From: Myxococcus sp. CA023
Lineage (GTDB): Bacteria; Myxococcota; Myxococcia; Myxococcales; Myxococcaceae
Length of the DNA: 64,000 nt
Assembly (NCBI RefSeq): GCF_010998615.1
Contig: NZ_JAAEAH010000029.1
Span: 1-64,000, forward strand
Direction of reading: 5' to 3'
The notes under the pieces are model-generated. The model was not told the origin of the DNA, ran no database searches, and saw only the letters and a program-made list of their open reading frames with translations. Every line of letters begins with the position of its first letter. Positions within the stretch are counted from its first letter, which is position 1. Shown piece after piece: positions 25,913 through 35,029 of this stretch. Both the position numbers and the translations under genes were made by a program.

Positions 25913-26608
25913 TCAGGGCTGCTGCGAGCCGCTGCCTCCGTAGCCCTGGTCCTGCAGTTGCTGCCAGCGCGCCTTGGCCTGATGTTCGCGCTGGAGGTTG
26001 GCGTCCACCTGGCGCTGCTGATCCGCCGCCTTTCGCCGGGCGTCGGCGACGGCGCTGGAGAAGTCCCCTGGGGACAACTCTTTCGCCCGGACGTCCGCGT
26101 TGGCGTTGACGGCTTCGTACTTCGCCTGTTCGAGCTGGGCGTCGGCCACGTCCAGCTCCCGCTGGCGCATGACCTCCAGCGACTTCAACGTCGTCACCGC
26201 GTCGTCGCGCCAGGCCGTCTCCGCCTCGGCCAGGGTGAGGGCGTGCTGGGCCGTGCAGTCGGCGTGCTGGGCCCGCTCGATGGCCGCGACGTCACCCGTT
26301 GCCTGCGCGGCCTCGAGCGCTGCCTCACCTGCTTCGTGGCGGGACTTCGCGGCGTCCTCGTTGCGTTGGGCGACTGCTCGCTCCGCCTCGGCGTCCTGTC
26401 TGGCCACCTGGGTGCGGGTGATCTGCTCCCGGGCATGGTCCTCCGTGAGCTGCGCCTCGCGCACGTTTCCCAGCTCGCCGGGTGGGACGCGCGCCACCCA
26501 TTGCTTGTCCACCTTCGCGCTGGAGCGATGGGAGGCACAGCCTCCCAACAGCATCACGGCCGTGCCGGCCATCCCCAGGTACATGCGACGCCTGCCTGGC
26601 TGCGCCAT
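25913..26608 (-). CDS. Ala/Glu-rich coiled-coil lipoprotein
   Basis: The 231-residue protein starts at ATG 26608 behind GGGAGGAAG. It has a lipoprotein signal (RRMYLGMAGTAVMLLGGCAS, Cys about residue 24) followed by an almost entirely helical stretch rich in Ala, Glu, Gln and Arg with heptad character (about residues 50-220, for example REQITRTQVARQDAEAERAVAQR). Such long helical lipoproteins often act as periplasmic spacers or scaffolds. The tail is Gly/Ser/Gln-rich. No named domain is seen, and there is no operon partner. Confidence 0.75.
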   Translation of the reverse strand: MAQPGRRRMYLGMAGTAVMLLGGCASHRSSAKVDKQWVARVPPGELGNVREAQLTEDHAREQITRTQVARQDAEAERAVAQRNEDAAKSRHEAGEAALEAAQATGDVAAIERAQHADCTAQHALTLAEAETAWRDDAVTTLKSLEVMRQRELDVADAQLEQAKYEAVNANADVRAKELSPGDFSSAVADARRKAADQQRQVDANLQREHQAKARWQQLQDQGYGGSGSQQP

Positions 26609-26744
26609 GCCTTCCTCCCGGTCATAGGGTCCTGTCCGAAACTGTGCGCATCCGAGGGGAGGGTGAAAGCAGCGGCGCACCGCTCGGCGCGCCATACGCC
26701 CCTGCCCACGGGGCAGGGGCTGCGCACACACGCCGAACGCCGCG

Positions 26745-27632
26745 CTAGCGGGGGGCGAGCAGGGCTTCGAAGAGCGTGCGCGGGTCCAGCCCGGGTGGCA
26801 GTCCGGAGACGCCGCCGTCGTTCACCTCGACCACCGCCCAGCCCCCGTCCTGGAGCATGGCCACGTCCAGGGTGAGGAAGGGCGAGTCGATGCGCCGGGC
26901 CAGGGGCTCGAAGCCGGTGAAGTCCGGCACGTCGACGTCGAACTCGTGGTACGGCTCGGCGGCGAGGAGCCGGCCGCCTCCGAAGAAGAGCCGGAACTCG
27001 AGGTGGGCCGGGCCCGCGGGTGTCCGTCCGTACGTCTTGAAGGGGAGGAACTTCCGGACGACGAGGCCCCGCTCGAAGCGGTCTCCGCGCTCGTCGACGA
27101 GGTTGGCGCAAATCTGTTCGAAGCGCGCCTGCGTCGTGCCCTCGGGGATGAAGCAGGCTTCATCCCAACGCTCCTTGGCCGACTTCACGTGGTCCTTCAC
27201 CAGCCAGGGCTGCGGGCCGAGCGCCTGGGCCGCGTGCCAGGCTTCTGCCGCGTCCATGCCCTCCGTCCAGACGCTGCGGGCGGTGTAGCGGGAGAGCCGG
27301 GGGTACCAGTTGGGTAGGTAGAGCGCCGCCGCGTACTGCTCGGGCGTCGTCGTCAGTCGGTGCCCCAGGGCGGACACGGCTTCGTCCAGCGCGGTGTACT
27401 CCTCTTCCGTCAGCATCCAGCCGCGGTAGAGGAGCCGGAGCCTGCCGCGCTCAGGGAGGGTGGAGAGCGCCTGCTCGGCATTGCCGGAGAGCAGGGCGCC
27501 CAGGTCTGCCTGGTAGGTGTCGACCCCCAGCGCTTCGGCCGCGTCGGCCTCCACGTCGAAGGGGTCGTCCTGGGTGGGATTCCGGCCGAAGAGGATGGCG
27601 CGCGCGTGAGACGGACGTCGGGAGCCTGGCAT
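26745..27632 (-). CDS. ATP-grasp domain protein (DUF4343-like)
   Basis: The 295 residues have an N-terminal domain of about 110 residues and a C-terminal ATP-grasp half. Recognisable ATP-grasp elements are WLVKDHVKSAKERWDEACFIP (nucleotide-binding Lys), LVVRKFLPF, EFRLFFGGGRLLAAEPY and the metal-binding end LTLDVAMLQDGGWAVVEVNDGG. This resembles the DUF4343/R2K family of ATP-grasp proteins, which are thought to form amide or ester bonds to peptides or cofactors. I start it at ATG 27632, which has GAGG eight bases upstream; other in-frame starts (27647, 27704) lack one. It is preceded by the terminator of the metallopeptidase gene, so it has its own promoter. Confidence 0.78.
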   Translation of the reverse strand: MPGSRRPSHARAILFGRNPTQDDPFDVEADAAEALGVDTYQADLGALLSGNAEQALSTLPERGRLRLLYRGWMLTEEEYTALDEAVSALGHRLTTTPEQYAAALYLPNWYPRLSRYTARSVWTEGMDAAEAWHAAQALGPQPWLVKDHVKSAKERWDEACFIPEGTTQARFEQICANLVDERGDRFERGLVVRKFLPFKTYGRTPAGPAHLEFRLFFGGGRLLAAEPYHEFDVDVPDFTGFEPLARRIDSPFLTLDVAMLQDGGWAVVEVNDGGVSGLPPGLDPRTLFEALLAPR

Positions 27633-27737
27633 CCAGAAGCCTCGCATCAAGGGTGGCGGTGTGTGGGGGGCACCTCCGACGCGTGCGCGCGCGAACCCTG
27701 ACACGGCCAGATGACGCCCCGTCCGGAGCGCTCTGGC

Positions 27738-27768
27738 CCGGTCCCCGCGCGGATTTCGCGGGGACCGG
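27738..27768 (-). terminator. 12-bp hairpin after the M49-like peptidase gene
   Basis: CCGGTCCCCGCG (27738-27749) pairs perfectly with CGCGGGGACCGG (27757-27768) across a seven-base loop, starting 11 bases beyond the stop of the peptidase gene on the minus strand. No clear T tract is present. Confidence 0.6.
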
Positions 27769-27779
27769 ACGCGGGACGC

Positions 27780-29594
27780 TCAGTCCCCCAGCGCGTCGTA
27801 CCGGACCAGCCGGAAGCGGGCGCCCTGCGCGTCCCGGATGCGGGCCGCCAGCTTCTCGTGCAGCTCCGGCGTCCAGGCGCTCCACCGCTGGAAGAAGGCC
27901 GCGGTGGCCGCCTTGTCACCGCCGTGCTGGAGCGCGAGCACCTTCTCCAGCAGCGACGTCACGACGGCCGGGTACTTGTCGTACTGGATGCTCAGGCGCG
28001 CCGTCTGCGGGTCCGCCTGCAGGAGGCCGTGCTCCAGGAACCAGTTGAACTGCACCAGTTGCATGCGCTGGTAGGGCTGGTCCTCGCGCGGGCGCACGTT
28101 CTGGAGCGTGCGGCGGATGCCGGAGGCCTGCACCGCGCGCAGCCCGGCGGCGTCCAGCGCGCCCTTCTTGTGGAAGTCATGCAGCGAGAAGAGGCTCACC
28201 AGGTCCGCCTTCATCTCCTCTACGGCGCCCGCGTAGTCCTCCAGCGCGTCGTCCAGCGTGCGCCCCTTCTGGTCACGGTCCGGCCCCAGGTAGTGGCCCA
28301 CCTCGTGCCAGAGGGTGCGCTGGAAGTTGCCTTCGGAGACCAGCTCCCGGGCGTGGGCATCCACCACCGCGGCGCGCCAGATGCGCTCGTCGGACGCGAA
28401 CAGGTCCGGGTTCCGCATGATGTTCTCCCGCAGGAGGATGGTGCGGCCGTAGCGGCGCGCGGCGAGCGCGTCGTTGGGGAGGATGCTCGCGGTGTTGGTG
28501 CCGCGCGACTGGCCGAAGTCGGCGATGACGTCGTAGACGCCCACGGGGATGTCTTCGCGCACGCGCTTCTTCGCGGCGTAGGGCAGCGCGTCCTCCACCG
28601 CCTGGAGCCCGCCCAGGCGCTTGCGCAGCTCCTGCGTGGCCGCCTCGTTGCTCAGCAGTACCGACAGGCTGTGGAACGCCTTCACGCCGAAGAGCGCGTC
28701 GTCATACGTCTCATACGCGCCCAACTGCACGTTGAGCTTCTGGAAGCGGCCCGTCACCCAGGCCGCGTCGCCGCTCTCGTAGTCGTTGGTGAGCAGGTCG
28801 CGCGCGCGGTTGCGCAGGTAGCGCGCCAGCTCCACGTCGCTGGCCTCCAGCCGCTGCGCCGCGCGCATCACCAGCCCGTAGGCCTTCACCAGCTCCGGCC
28901 CATAGGCCACGGCATAGGGCACCGCGTAGAGCGCCTTGGCGTCGGGCCGCTTCGCCTTCGCTTGCAGGGCCTGGCGCAGGCCCGGATGCAGCGTGTCCAG
29001 CACCGAGTGCGTCTGGAGGACCTTCACGTCCTGGCGCAGGTTGGCGGCCGTGGCGCGGCGAACGACCGTCTTCTCGCTCAGCAGGGATTGGCGCTCGCCG
29101 GGGTTCGCGGCCAGGAAGGCGTCCACCTCCGCCCGCGTGACGTCCACCGGGTACACGTTGCGCGCGGACACCTGCGCGTCCACCGGGAGGAACGCCTCCC
29201 GCGCGTTGCTCAGGGTGCTGGCGATGGGGCCCTGGTACAGGCGGTACAGCGTGAGCAGGTCTTGCGTGCGCTTGGGGCTGCCCAGCTTCTTGTCCAGCGC
29301 CTCCAGCTTCGCGTGAGCCGGGAGCGCCTGGTGGTGGCGTGAGGACTCGTAGAGCCCCTGGAAGATGGCGCCCACCTCCAGCAGGTCCTTCACCGCCGCC
29401 TGCTCGTCGGGCGTGAGGCGGGAGAGGTCCGGCGACAGGCGGACCTCCTGCGTCTTGGCGAGGACTTCGGCCACCTTCTCCTCTGGCCAGTAGCCCGAAG
29501 GCAGGGTGGGGGAAGGACGGCTGGGGGCGGCAGCCTGTGCCGACAGCGCCAGGAGGGCCGCGGCGCCCAGGGAAAGCGCGTGGGGGATTCGCAT
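27780..29594 (-). CDS. secreted M49-like zinc peptidase
   Basis: The 604-residue protein has a signal peptide (RIPHALSLGAAALLALSAQA) and a long helical N-terminal domain. The zinc site is TLWHEVGHYLG (His430, Glu431, His434) and EEMKAD (Glu459-Asp464). The domain arrangement and the EE-x-K/R-AD third-ligand motif are those of dipeptidyl-peptidase III-like (M49) enzymes and related proteins. Classical M49 has HEx3H, whereas this one has a plain HExxH. It is predicted to act in the periplasm or outside the cell, perhaps in protein scavenging. ATG 29594 is chosen because it places the signal peptide at the N-terminus; no strong ribosome-binding site is seen. Confidence 0.82.
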   Translation of the reverse strand: MRIPHALSLGAAALLALSAQAAAPSRPSPTLPSGYWPEEKVAEVLAKTQEVRLSPDLSRLTPDEQAAVKDLLEVGAIFQGLYESSRHHQALPAHAKLEALDKKLGSPKRTQDLLTLYRLYQGPIASTLSNAREAFLPVDAQVSARNVYPVDVTRAEVDAFLAANPGERQSLLSEKTVVRRATAANLRQDVKVLQTHSVLDTLHPGLRQALQAKAKRPDAKALYAVPYAVAYGPELVKAYGLVMRAAQRLEASDVELARYLRNRARDLLTNDYESGDAAWVTGRFQKLNVQLGAYETYDDALFGVKAFHSLSVLLSNEAATQELRKRLGGLQAVEDALPYAAKKRVREDIPVGVYDVIADFGQSRGTNTASILPNDALAARRYGRTILLRENIMRNPDLFASDERIWRAAVVDAHARELVSEGNFQRTLWHEVGHYLGPDRDQKGRTLDDALEDYAGAVEEMKADLVSLFSLHDFHKKGALDAAGLRAVQASGIRRTLQNVRPREDQPYQRMQLVQFNWFLEHGLLQADPQTARLSIQYDKYPAVVTSLLEKVLALQHGGDKAATAAFFQRWSAWTPELHEKLAARIRDAQGARFRLVRYDALGD

Positions 29595-29705
29595 GGCGCG
29601 CAAGACTGCCACGGAGGTGGGCGTATTCCCCACGGGTTCGGTTGGATTGCGTCACGCACGGGTGACGTCCTGTGCGCCGGACAAGTCTTGCGCTACATGG
29701 TGCGC

Positions 29706-30929
29706 ATGAAACTCAAACTTCCCTTGTTTCTTTCGCTATCCACGGTTCTCCCGGCGCTGATCAGCTGTGGAGCCCCGACGTCCACGGACACCGCGCACGA
29801 GGCCGTCGTGCTCGGAACGCAGGCCCAGGAGCTGGCCACCGGTACGCCCGCCGCCGAGGGTGTGCTGTCCTTCCTCAACGACTACTCCATCTCCTACACC
29901 GTGCTGGACCTGGAGGTGCCGCTGGACGCCCAGGCGGCGCAGGCGCTGATCGACTTCCGCGAGGGGCCGGACGGCGTGCTCCACACGGGCGATGACCGCC
30001 GCTTCGTGAGCATCGAGCAGGTGGACGCGGTGCCGTACGTGGGCCCCGCGGCGCTCGCGGCGCTGGAGGCCTATGCCCGGGGCACGGGCCGCGTGGAGCT
30101 GCCGGTCGACGGCCACGTGGGCACCTTCCACGGTGTGGCCTTCAACATGGCGGAGGCCCGCCGCGCCATCCTCGCGGCGAACACGGAGAGCGCGTCGAAC
30201 CTGGGGGCCGTCTTTGGCATTCCCGCGGCGGCGGTGCAGAGCCTGGTTGCGGCGCGTCCCATCCTCCACATGGTGCAGTTGTCGCGGCTGGCGAACGTGG
30301 ACGCCGTCACGATGGGACAGCTCAAGGTCCACACGCAGCTCGCGGCGGAAGGTGACCCGTGCACGGGTCCGACCCTGTGTCAGCCCGGGCTCGTCTGTGA
30401 GGGCCGCCCGGGTGACGGCTCCAGCCCTTATGGCCGCTGCATCGACGCCTCGTACTTCCCCGCCTACGGCGAGGTGTGCTCCCGCTTCGTCGCGTGCCAG
30501 ACCCCGAAGTCGGTCTGCATCGGTCTGGCGTCGGGCTGGGTGGAGGGCTACTGCGCCCCGGCGTGGATGGGCAGCTCCTTCACCGAGTACTCGGACCTGC
30601 GGCTCCAGTCGACGAACCCGCTGGTGACGGCGCCGCTCGTCGCGGTGGGCCTGGCCACGGTGCCCATGGACATCAACGTGGAGCTGGACATCGTCCACAC
30701 CGCGCCGCACCGGCTGGTGCTGACGCTGGAGGACCCGGGTGGTGAGACGGCCCTGCTGTGGGACGGTCCGAACGAGGGCACGCCGCCCTCGCGCATCGTC
30801 GTGACGCGGGGCATCCCGCGCGACGGCGCCGTCAATGGTCGCTGGAAGCTGCACATCGCCAACCCGTCCGGGGTGGGCAGCGGCACGCTGCGCTCGTGGA
30901 CGCTGAAGCTCACCAGCCGCTACGACTGA
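29706..30929 (+). CDS. lipoprotein with HhH-like module and C-terminal P-domain
   Basis: The 407-residue protein has a lipoprotein signal (KLPLFLSLSTVLPALISCGA, Cys about residue 22). Next come a module (residues about 55-130) containing DDRRFVSIEQVDAVPYVGPAALAALEAYA, a Cys-rich stretch of eight Cys (about residues 215-285), and a C-terminal P/Homo B domain. The latter reads DINVELDIVHTAPHRLVLTLEDPGG, then GRWKLHIANPSGVGSGTLRSWTLKL. P-domains usually cap subtilisin-like proteases, but no protease domain is present here. The helical module resembles one in the lipoprotein at 12319. ATG 29706 is preferred over 29697. Confidence 0.78.
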   Translation: MKLKLPLFLSLSTVLPALISCGAPTSTDTAHEAVVLGTQAQELATGTPAAEGVLSFLNDYSISYTVLDLEVPLDAQAAQALIDFREGPDGVLHTGDDRRFVSIEQVDAVPYVGPAALAALEAYARGTGRVELPVDGHVGTFHGVAFNMAEARRAILAANTESASNLGAVFGIPAAAVQSLVAARPILHMVQLSRLANVDAVTMGQLKVHTQLAAEGDPCTGPTLCQPGLVCEGRPGDGSSPYGRCIDASYFPAYGEVCSRFVACQTPKSVCIGLASGWVEGYCAPAWMGSSFTEYSDLRLQSTNPLVTAPLVAVGLATVPMDINVELDIVHTAPHRLVLTLEDPGGETALLWDGPNEGTPPSRIVVTRGIPRDGAVNGRWKLHIANPSGVGSGTLRSWTLKLTSRYD

Positions 30930-30940
30930 GCCGGCTGTTT

Positions 30941-30975
30941 CGCGGTGGGCCTTCGCGCTTCGAGGGCCCACCGCG
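30941..30975. terminator. 11-bp hairpin between convergent genes
   Basis: CGCGGTGGGCC (30941-30951) pairs with GGCCCACCGCG (30965-30975) across a 13-base loop, midway between the convergent P-domain lipoprotein and amidase genes. It can terminate both transcripts. Confidence 0.6.
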
Positions 30976-30988
30976 CGTTTCACGGTGG

Positions 30989-32434
30989 CTATGCGTGCCG
31001 GCTGGCGTGCACCGGTGGCCGCCGCTGGGCCCAGGGCCGCGCCTGCTCGAGCTGCCCCGCCAGTTGGAACAGCGTGGCCTCGTCGGCATACCGGCCGGCG
31101 AACTGGACGCCGATGGGCAGGCCCTCCGCGCTCCAGTGCAGGGGCACGGACATGGCGGGCTGCCCGGTGACGTTGAACAGCGCGGTGAAGGGGCAGTGGC
31201 CGAAGGCGTGGTCGTACCACTCCCGCGCCGTCCGGGGCGCGTTGGCGTCCAGGAGGCCCAGCGGGAAGGGCGGCGCCGCGACCGTGGGCGACAGCAGCAC
31301 GTCGTACTGCTGGAAGAAGGCGCCCACCTGACGTGACACGAGGTTGAACACGCCGAGCGCCCGTTGCAGGTCCGTGGCCTTCAGCTCGCGGCCGTGGCGC
31401 ACCGCCGCCCAGGTGGTGGCCTCCTGCAGCTCCGGTCCCGGGTCGCGGCCGGAGAACTGGCCCAGCATGCCCACCAGGGACGCCATGGTCGCCGACCAGA
31501 CGGTGCTGACGGCCTCGTGCAGCAGTTGGCCGTCGTGCTCGGGCGCGGCCTCGACGACGTCATGGCCCAGCTCCGTACACAGGCGCGCCGCCGCTCGAGC
31601 GGCCTCCACACATTCGGCGCTCACCGGTGAGCCCATGGGGGCTTCCGTCATCAGCGCGATGCGCAGCCGGCCCGGCGCGCGGCCCACTTCCTCCAGATAC
31701 GGGCGCTGCGGCGGCGGGGCGAAGTACGGGTCGCCCGCCTCCGGGCCCTGGGTGGCGTCCAGCATCGCCGCGCTGTCGCGCACGCTGCGGGACAACACGT
31801 GCTCGATGCCCATGCCGAAGATGAAGTCACCCGCGTCCGGCCCCAGTGAGTTGCGGCCACGCGTGGGCTTCAGCCCGAAGACGCCGCAGAGCGACGCGGG
31901 GATGCGCAGCGAACCGCCACCGTCGTTGCCGTGGGCCACCGGGACGATGCCCGCAGCCACCGCCGCCGCCGAGCCGCCGCTGGAGCCTCCTGGACTGCGC
32001 TTCACGTCCCACGGATTGCGCGTGGGGCCGTGCAGTACCGGCTCCGTGGTGGCGTTGTTGCCGAACTCCGGTGCGTTCGTCCGGCCCAGCAACACCAGGC
32101 CCGCGCGCCGGTAGCGCGCCATCAACGCGCTGTCGTGGGGGAACACCGTCCCCTGGGCCATCCGGCTGCCCATGTCGGTGGGCACACCCGCGGCGTGCAG
32201 GCCAATGTCCTTGATGAGGAAGGGCACGCCTCGGAAGGGGCCCTCGGGAATGCCTTGCTTCAGCGCCTCGCTGGCGTCGCCCTCTCGCGTGTCGATGACG
32301 GCGTTCAGCGCCGGGTTGACGGCGTGGATGGCCTCCACCGCCACCCGGAGCAGCTCTTCGGGCGTGACTTCCTTCCGACGTACCAGCTCCGCCAATCCCA
32401 CTGCGTCAAGGCGGCTGTAGTCATCCAGGTTCAT
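30989..32434 (-). CDS. amidase signature family enzyme
   Basis: The 481-residue amidase has the Ser-cisSer-Lys catalytic triad. Lys lies in [14 protein letters not shown], and the Gly/Ser-rich signature reads [33 protein letters not shown] with the bridging and nucleophilic Ser residues. The ATG at 32434 follows GAGGGATTC. Substrates in this family range from aryl amides to aminoacyl-tRNA; the protein is not an obvious GatA because no gatB or gatC is nearby. It sits 87 bases downstream of the lanthipeptide exporter on the same strand. I treat it as a neighbour, not a cluster member, since no lanthipeptide system I know needs such an amidase. Confidence 0.9.
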   Translation of the reverse strand: MNLDDYSRLDAVGLAELVRRKEVTPEELLRVAVEAIHAVNPALNAVIDTREGDASEALKQGIPEGPFRGVPFLIKDIGLHAAGVPTDMGSRMAQGTVFPHDSALMARYRRAGLVLLGRTNAPEFGNNATTEPVLHGPTRNPWDVKRSPGGSSGGSAAAVAAGIVPVAHGNDGGGSLRIPASLCGVFGLKPTRGRNSLGPDAGDFIFGMGIEHVLSRSVRDSAAMLDATQGPEAGDPYFAPPPQRPYLEEVGRAPGRLRIALMTEAPMGSPVSAECVEAARAAARLCTELGHDVVEAAPEHDGQLLHEAVSTVWSATMASLVGMLGQFSGRDPGPELQEATTWAAVRHGRELKATDLQRALGVFNLVSRQVGAFFQQYDVLLSPTVAAPPFPLGLLDANAPRTAREWYDHAFGHCPFTALFNVTGQPAMSVPLHWSAEGLPIGVQFAGRYADEATLFQLAGQLEQARPWAQRRPPVHASRHA

Positions 32435-32521
32435 GAATCCCTCACAGGCGCCGGTGGACATGCGGCGGATCGGGCGCGGGAAGCAGGATATTCACGAATC
32501 CCAGGTAGTGCTCCAGGCGCC

Positions 32522-34723
32522 TCAGCCCGTCGCCTGGGTGCGCTCCTCCCGTTGTGCATTCACCAGCGACGCGTAGGTGCCCTGGCGCTCCAGCAGCTCC
32601 TGGTGCCGGCCGACCTCCACCACCTGGCCGGCCTCCATGACGAGGATGGTGTCGGCGTTGCGCACCGTGCTGAGCCGGTGGGCGATGACGACACGCGTGC
32701 ACTTCAGGGACGCCAGCGCCTGCTGCACGTGCGCCTCGGTGGTGGCGTCCAGGGCGCTGGTGGCTTCATCGAGCAGGAGGATGGCGGGCCTGCGCACCAG
32801 GGCGCGCGCCAGGGCCAGTCTCTGCCGCTGGCCACCGGACATGGAGAGGCCCCGGTCCGTCAGCGGCGTGTCGTACTGCATGGGCATGGCCATGATGTCG
32901 TCGTGGATGTGGGCCCGCTTCGCGGCCTCCACGACACGGTCCATGTCCAGGTCTGGGTCGCTCAGGGTGATGTTCTCCCGCAGCGACGCGTTGAAGAACG
33001 AGGCATCCTGCAACACCACGCCCAGTTGGCTGCGCACCGCGCGCAGGTCCAACTCGCCCAGCTCCGCGCCGTCGTACCGGACGTGTCCGGAGGTGGGCAG
33101 GTAGAGCCCCAGCAGCAGGTGCGCCAGGGTGCTCTTGCCCGCGCCCGAACGGCCGACGAGCGCCACCATCTGCCCCGGCTCTACGCTGACCGACACGCCC
33201 TGCACCACCCAGGCGGAGTGGGGGTTGTAACGGAAGCGCACGTCCTCCAGGGTGACGGCGCCGAGCAGCGTGGGCGCGCGGCCCCGGTGCGCCGCGTCGC
33301 GTTCGGGGGGCGTGTCCAGCACGTCGTTGATGCGCTCCAGGTAGGTGCTCAGGAACTGGAGCTGCCCTCCGGTGCCCAGCAGGTTGGACAGGGGCACCAG
33401 CAGCGCGGTGGCCAGCGCGTTGATGCTCAGCATCTGTCCCAGGGACATCGCGCCGTCCAGCACGCGCCACGCGCCCACGCACAGCAATACCAGTGGGGAC
33501 ACGCGGCGCAGCGTGCCCGTCAACGCATCCAGCCACGCGGAGAGGCGGCCTCGCTCCAGCTCCACGTTGAGCAGGTCCACGTAGAGGTTGGAGTAGCTGC
33601 CCACCATGCGGCCCTCCACGCCGAAGGCCTTGAGCGTCTGCATGCCGGACAGCATGGCCATCAGGTAGCTCTGGCTGCGCACGCCCATGTCCAGGCTGCG
33701 CGACAACTGGCTGCGTTGTCTGGCCCGGGGAATCGCGAACACCAGCACCTGCAACAGGCCCAGGCCCACCACCAACAGCCCGAGCGACGCATCCGCCACC
33801 AGCAGCAGGCCCAGGTAGAGGAGCACCAGCGCACCGTCGAGCGCGCTGGACAGCAGGCCGGTGGAGAGCAGATCGCGGATGGCCTGCTGCGAGCCCAGCC
33901 GCGTCAGCAGGTCGCCCGCGGGCCGGAGCTGGAAGAACGGGTAGGCCAGGCTCACCAGATGGTCTAGCAGCCCCTGCGTCATCTGCGAGTCCAGCCGCGT
34001 GCGCAGCTCCACCAGGAGCTGGCCTCGCACCACCGACGTGAGCAGCTCGAAGAGCAACACTCCCGCGAGCGCCGCGGACAGCACCCCCATCAGCGAGTAG
34101 TCCTGCCGGGGCACCACGCGGTCCACCACCATGCCGGTGAGCAGCGGCACCGCCAGCGTCAGCACCTGGAGCACGGCGGACAGCGCGAGCACCTTCACCA
34201 GCGTGCCGGCCTGTCGCTTCACCAGGGGCACCAGGTAGCGGTAGGGCCCGCGCCGCGTGTGGCCCGGCTGGAAGTTCTCGGACGGCTCCAGCAGCAGCGC
34301 CACGCCGGTGAAGCACTGGCTGAACTGCTCCATGGAGACGCGGCGGCGGCCCTGGTCGGGGTCCACCACTTCGACCCAGCCGCGGCCCAGGCGTTCGAAG
34401 ACGACGTAGTGCGTGAAGCGCCAGTGGAGGATGGTGGCCGGAGGCAGGAAGGGCAGCCGGTCCAGGTCCACGGAGATGGCGCGCACGCGCAGGCCCAGCT
34501 TCTGGGCGGCGGCCTTCAGCGCCTTCGCGCTGGCGCCGTCACGTCCGGGGCCTGTCACCTCGCGCACCGCGTCCAGGCCCATGTGGCGGCCGTGGTAGGC
34601 CAGCACCATGGCCAGACAGGCGGCGCCACAGTCCGTCATCGTCATCTGCCGCACTTCAGGCACGCGCTTGCGCAGGCCGAGTCTCCACCAGCGCTGAGTC
34701 TGCTGCGGAGCCTCGGCCGTCAT
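32522..34723 (-). CDS. lanT: lanthipeptide exporter with C39 leader peptidase (LanT)
   Basis: This 733-residue bifunctional ABC transporter has three parts. The N-terminal C39 peptidase has Cys32 (TMTDCGAACLAM), His105 (RFTHYVVF) and Asp121 (EVVDPDQG). A six-helix transmembrane domain spans about residues 165-430. The nucleotide-binding domain has Walker A GRSGAGKST, signature MSGGQRQRLALARAL, Walker B ILLLDEATSALD and VIAHRLSTV. Such proteins cut leader peptides after a Gly-Gly or Gly-Ala motif and export the mature peptide, matching the two precursors upstream. The ATG at 34723 overlaps the stop of the HlyD-like stub (ATGA). It is the last gene of the lanthipeptide operon. Confidence 0.95.
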   Translation of the reverse strand: MTAEAPQQTQRWWRLGLRKRVPEVRQMTMTDCGAACLAMVLAYHGRHMGLDAVREVTGPGRDGASAKALKAAAQKLGLRVRAISVDLDRLPFLPPATILHWRFTHYVVFERLGRGWVEVVDPDQGRRRVSMEQFSQCFTGVALLLEPSENFQPGHTRRGPYRYLVPLVKRQAGTLVKVLALSAVLQVLTLAVPLLTGMVVDRVVPRQDYSLMGVLSAALAGVLLFELLTSVVRGQLLVELRTRLDSQMTQGLLDHLVSLAYPFFQLRPAGDLLTRLGSQQAIRDLLSTGLLSSALDGALVLLYLGLLLVADASLGLLVVGLGLLQVLVFAIPRARQRSQLSRSLDMGVRSQSYLMAMLSGMQTLKAFGVEGRMVGSYSNLYVDLLNVELERGRLSAWLDALTGTLRRVSPLVLLCVGAWRVLDGAMSLGQMLSINALATALLVPLSNLLGTGGQLQFLSTYLERINDVLDTPPERDAAHRGRAPTLLGAVTLEDVRFRYNPHSAWVVQGVSVSVEPGQMVALVGRSGAGKSTLAHLLLGLYLPTSGHVRYDGAELGELDLRAVRSQLGVVLQDASFFNASLRENITLSDPDLDMDRVVEAAKRAHIHDDIMAMPMQYDTPLTDRGLSMSGGQRQRLALARALVRRPAILLLDEATSALDATTEAHVQQALASLKCTRVVIAHRLSTVRNADTILVMEAGQVVEVGRHQELLERQGTYASLVNAQREERTQATG

Positions 34724-34935
34724 GGCGGCACGTTTCCTTCCGGGGCAATGAGCGCCGGCCATGCCAGGACACCGAGCGCCAGCGCGAGGCCGAAGACGAA
34801 CAGGAGCGCGAACGTCCACCGCGTCCACTGGCCACCGATGCGCAGCAGGTCACCTTCGTCCTGCACGACGCGCTGGTAGTGCGCCAGGGCTTCCTTGCGG
34901 AAGATGGAGGGGCGGCCGTCGGTGGGTGGCTGCAT
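34720..34935 (-). CDS. short HlyD-like N-terminal membrane stub
   Basis: The 71-residue protein reads SIFRKEALAHYQRVVQDEGDLLRI, then WTRWTFALLFVFGLALALGVLAW, one membrane segment, and stops within a dozen residues. This is the cytoplasmic start and membrane anchor expected of a HlyD-type membrane fusion protein, but the periplasmic coiled coil and barrel (normally another 300 residues) are missing. The stop overlaps the lanT start as ATGA, so the frame is in use and couples lanT translation. It may be a remnant kept for coupling, or a working mini-subunit of the exporter. No HlyD remainder is visible nearby. Confidence 0.68.
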   Translation of the reverse strand: MQPPTDGRPSIFRKEALAHYQRVVQDEGDLLRIGGQWTRWTFALLFVFGLALALGVLAWPALIAPEGNVPP

Positions 34936-34959
34936 CGCGGGGACGTTAGCGCATGGGGT

Positions 34960-35015
34960 GGGGGACTGGCCCGGGACTGAACCAGTCCCCCTCTGGCCCG
35001 GTCATGTTCCGGGCC
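34960..35015 (-). terminator. two tandem hairpins downstream of the precursor genes
   Basis: GGCCCGG/CCGGGCC (34995-35001 and 35009-35015) and GGGGGACTGG/CCAGTCCCCC (34960-34969 and 34982-34991) form two stem-loops right after the second precursor stop on the minus strand and before the stub-lanT genes. They could act as a partial terminator or mRNA stabiliser, raising precursor transcript over exporter transcript, as seen in many bacteriocin operons. The stems are visible; the effect is inferred. Confidence 0.5.
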
Positions 35016-35029
35016 CTACCGCCGCTTCA

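Noticed and set aside
30989-32434. Amidase as part of the lanthipeptide operon
   Set aside because: It is on the same strand 87 bases downstream, but has its own ribosome-binding site and no known role in lanthipeptide production. Cotranscription is possible, membership not supported.
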